Assembly: GCA_005881295.1 (NCBI GenBank)
Contig: VBHS01000228.1
Span: forward strand, 1-6,294
DNA: 6,294 bases
Source of the DNA: Chloroflexota bacterium
GTDB taxonomy: Bacteria; Chloroflexota; Ktedonobacteria; Ktedonobacterales; Ktedonobacteraceae
Direction of reading: 5' to 3'
Position numbers and translations under genes: made by a program
Notes under the pieces: model-generated
What the model saw: only the letters and a program-made list of their open reading frames with translations
Told to the model about the DNA's origin: nothing
Database searches by the model: none
Shown here: positions 5,842 through 6,294 of the stretch, in pieces
How the letters are laid out: each line of letters starts with the position of its first letter
Position numbering within the stretch: the first letter of the stretch is position 1

Positions 5842-6058
5842 CGTATCGCCTCGTTTATCACTCACCATCTTTGACAGATATTGTCCAGAGCGCCCCAAAG
5901 AATTTAGCAGAGTTTTCCAGGGAGTCCTTGCAAGAGAAAAAAGCTTAGAGTTCTGAATGCGCATATGGGTATGTAAGGTACATCGATGCGGAGATACGCA
6001 GGGGGAAGCCAGGCAGTATCTGACCATCCCACCTGCGACAAGATCAGCGGGCAATGCG

Positions 6059-6294
6059 CTACTCTGCGAAATCCGCACGTAGCTGGTCCTCTTGCTCTTT
6101 GGACAAGTTAGTCTGAATGATCTCGAACTGCTGCCCCTTGACGGCCGCAGCAACCTTGTCCAGCACGGCCCCGCTCGTCAACAGGAACAAGGCTGAGCTG
6201 CCTGGCGTGATCTTGGAACGCACCGAGTTGATGAAGTCCTCGTCAATGCCATAATGAGCAAAGTGACCTGCAATTGCGCCCATCGCTGCGCCAA
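6059..6294 (-). CDS. DUF1269-family membrane protein, C-terminal part (gene cut by window edge)
   Basis: The frame runs from a TAG at 6061-6059 to the window end without interruption, giving 77 visible codons. It starts in GAAMGAIAGHFAHYGI, so the internal Met whose codon begins at 6283 is not the start and the gene continues beyond the window. The visible part shows the DUF1269 pattern: a Gly-rich membrane hairpin end (GA-MGAIAG), then GIDEDFINSVRSKITPGSSALFLL (GID-DF and PGSSALF are the family marks), then the closing NLSKEQEDQLRADFAE. The family has a soluble alpha/beta part interrupted by a glycine-zipper membrane segment. Its role is unclear; it is often linked to stress or ion/redox homeostasis. 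Full-length members are about 160-180 residues, so about half is missing. No terminator hairpin is seen in the 217 bases between it and the convergent gene ending at 5841. Confidence 0.85.
   Translation of the reverse strand, partial: GAAMGAIAGHFAHYGIDEDFINSVRSKITPGSSALFLLTSGAVLDKVAAAVKGQQFEIIQTNLSKEQEDQLRADFAE

Noticed and set aside
5842..6058. TTGACA at 5871-5876 as a promoter
   Set aside because: No -10-like hexamer at the right distance and no gene follows on the plus strand.

Overview
The window shows an ordinary bacterial chromosome segment with short single-gene units, good AGGAGG-type ribosome sites before most genes, several small membrane proteins, and mixed base composition. The PIG-V-type mannosyltransferase, the SEC-C-tagged radical SAM maturase and the run of small lineage-specific membrane proteins suggest a Chloroflexota (Ktedonobacteria-like) or similar Gram-positive-type soil bacterium. 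This is inference; there is no rRNA or other decisive marker.

Layout, left to right. Bases 1-342 (minus strand) hold the first 114 codons of a ribonuclease Z-type metallo-beta-lactamase, cut by the window edge. It is divergent from 517-1827 (plus), a multi-pass PIG-V/GT76-like mannosyltransferase. The stop of that gene is covered by a very strong 51-nt hairpin, followed by GC-rich sequence that may be a decayed 3' end of an IS605/TnpB-type element. A 70-residue two-helix membrane protein (2067-2279, minus) converges on this spot. The next 353 bases are non-coding and rich in symmetry, including a 28-bp imperfect inverted repeat. Then comes 2633-4000 (plus), an anaerobic sulfatase-maturating enzyme (radical SAM plus SPASM) with an added C-terminal SEC-C zinc motif.

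After a 390-base gap ending in a 12-bp hairpin just before a strong ribosome site lie 4391-4687 (98-residue membrane protein) and 4767-5219 (150-residue conserved soluble protein with an Arg-rich tail), possibly one transcript. A 136-bp MITE-like segment bounded by a perfect 14-bp inverted repeat with TA ends (5240-5375) separates them from 5401-5841, a four-helix membrane protein. At the right edge 6059-6294 (minus) is the C-terminal part of a DUF1269-family membrane protein.

The genes do not form an obvious pathway. The maturase has no sulfatase substrate gene in view, and RNase Z (tRNA 3' processing) and the mannosyltransferase (envelope glycan or lipid mannosylation) are independent functions. 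I see no CRISPR array, tRNA, prophage or complete mobile element, and no convincing new multi-gene system. The most interesting signals are the non-coding inverted repeats and the possible TnpB/omega-RNA relic.
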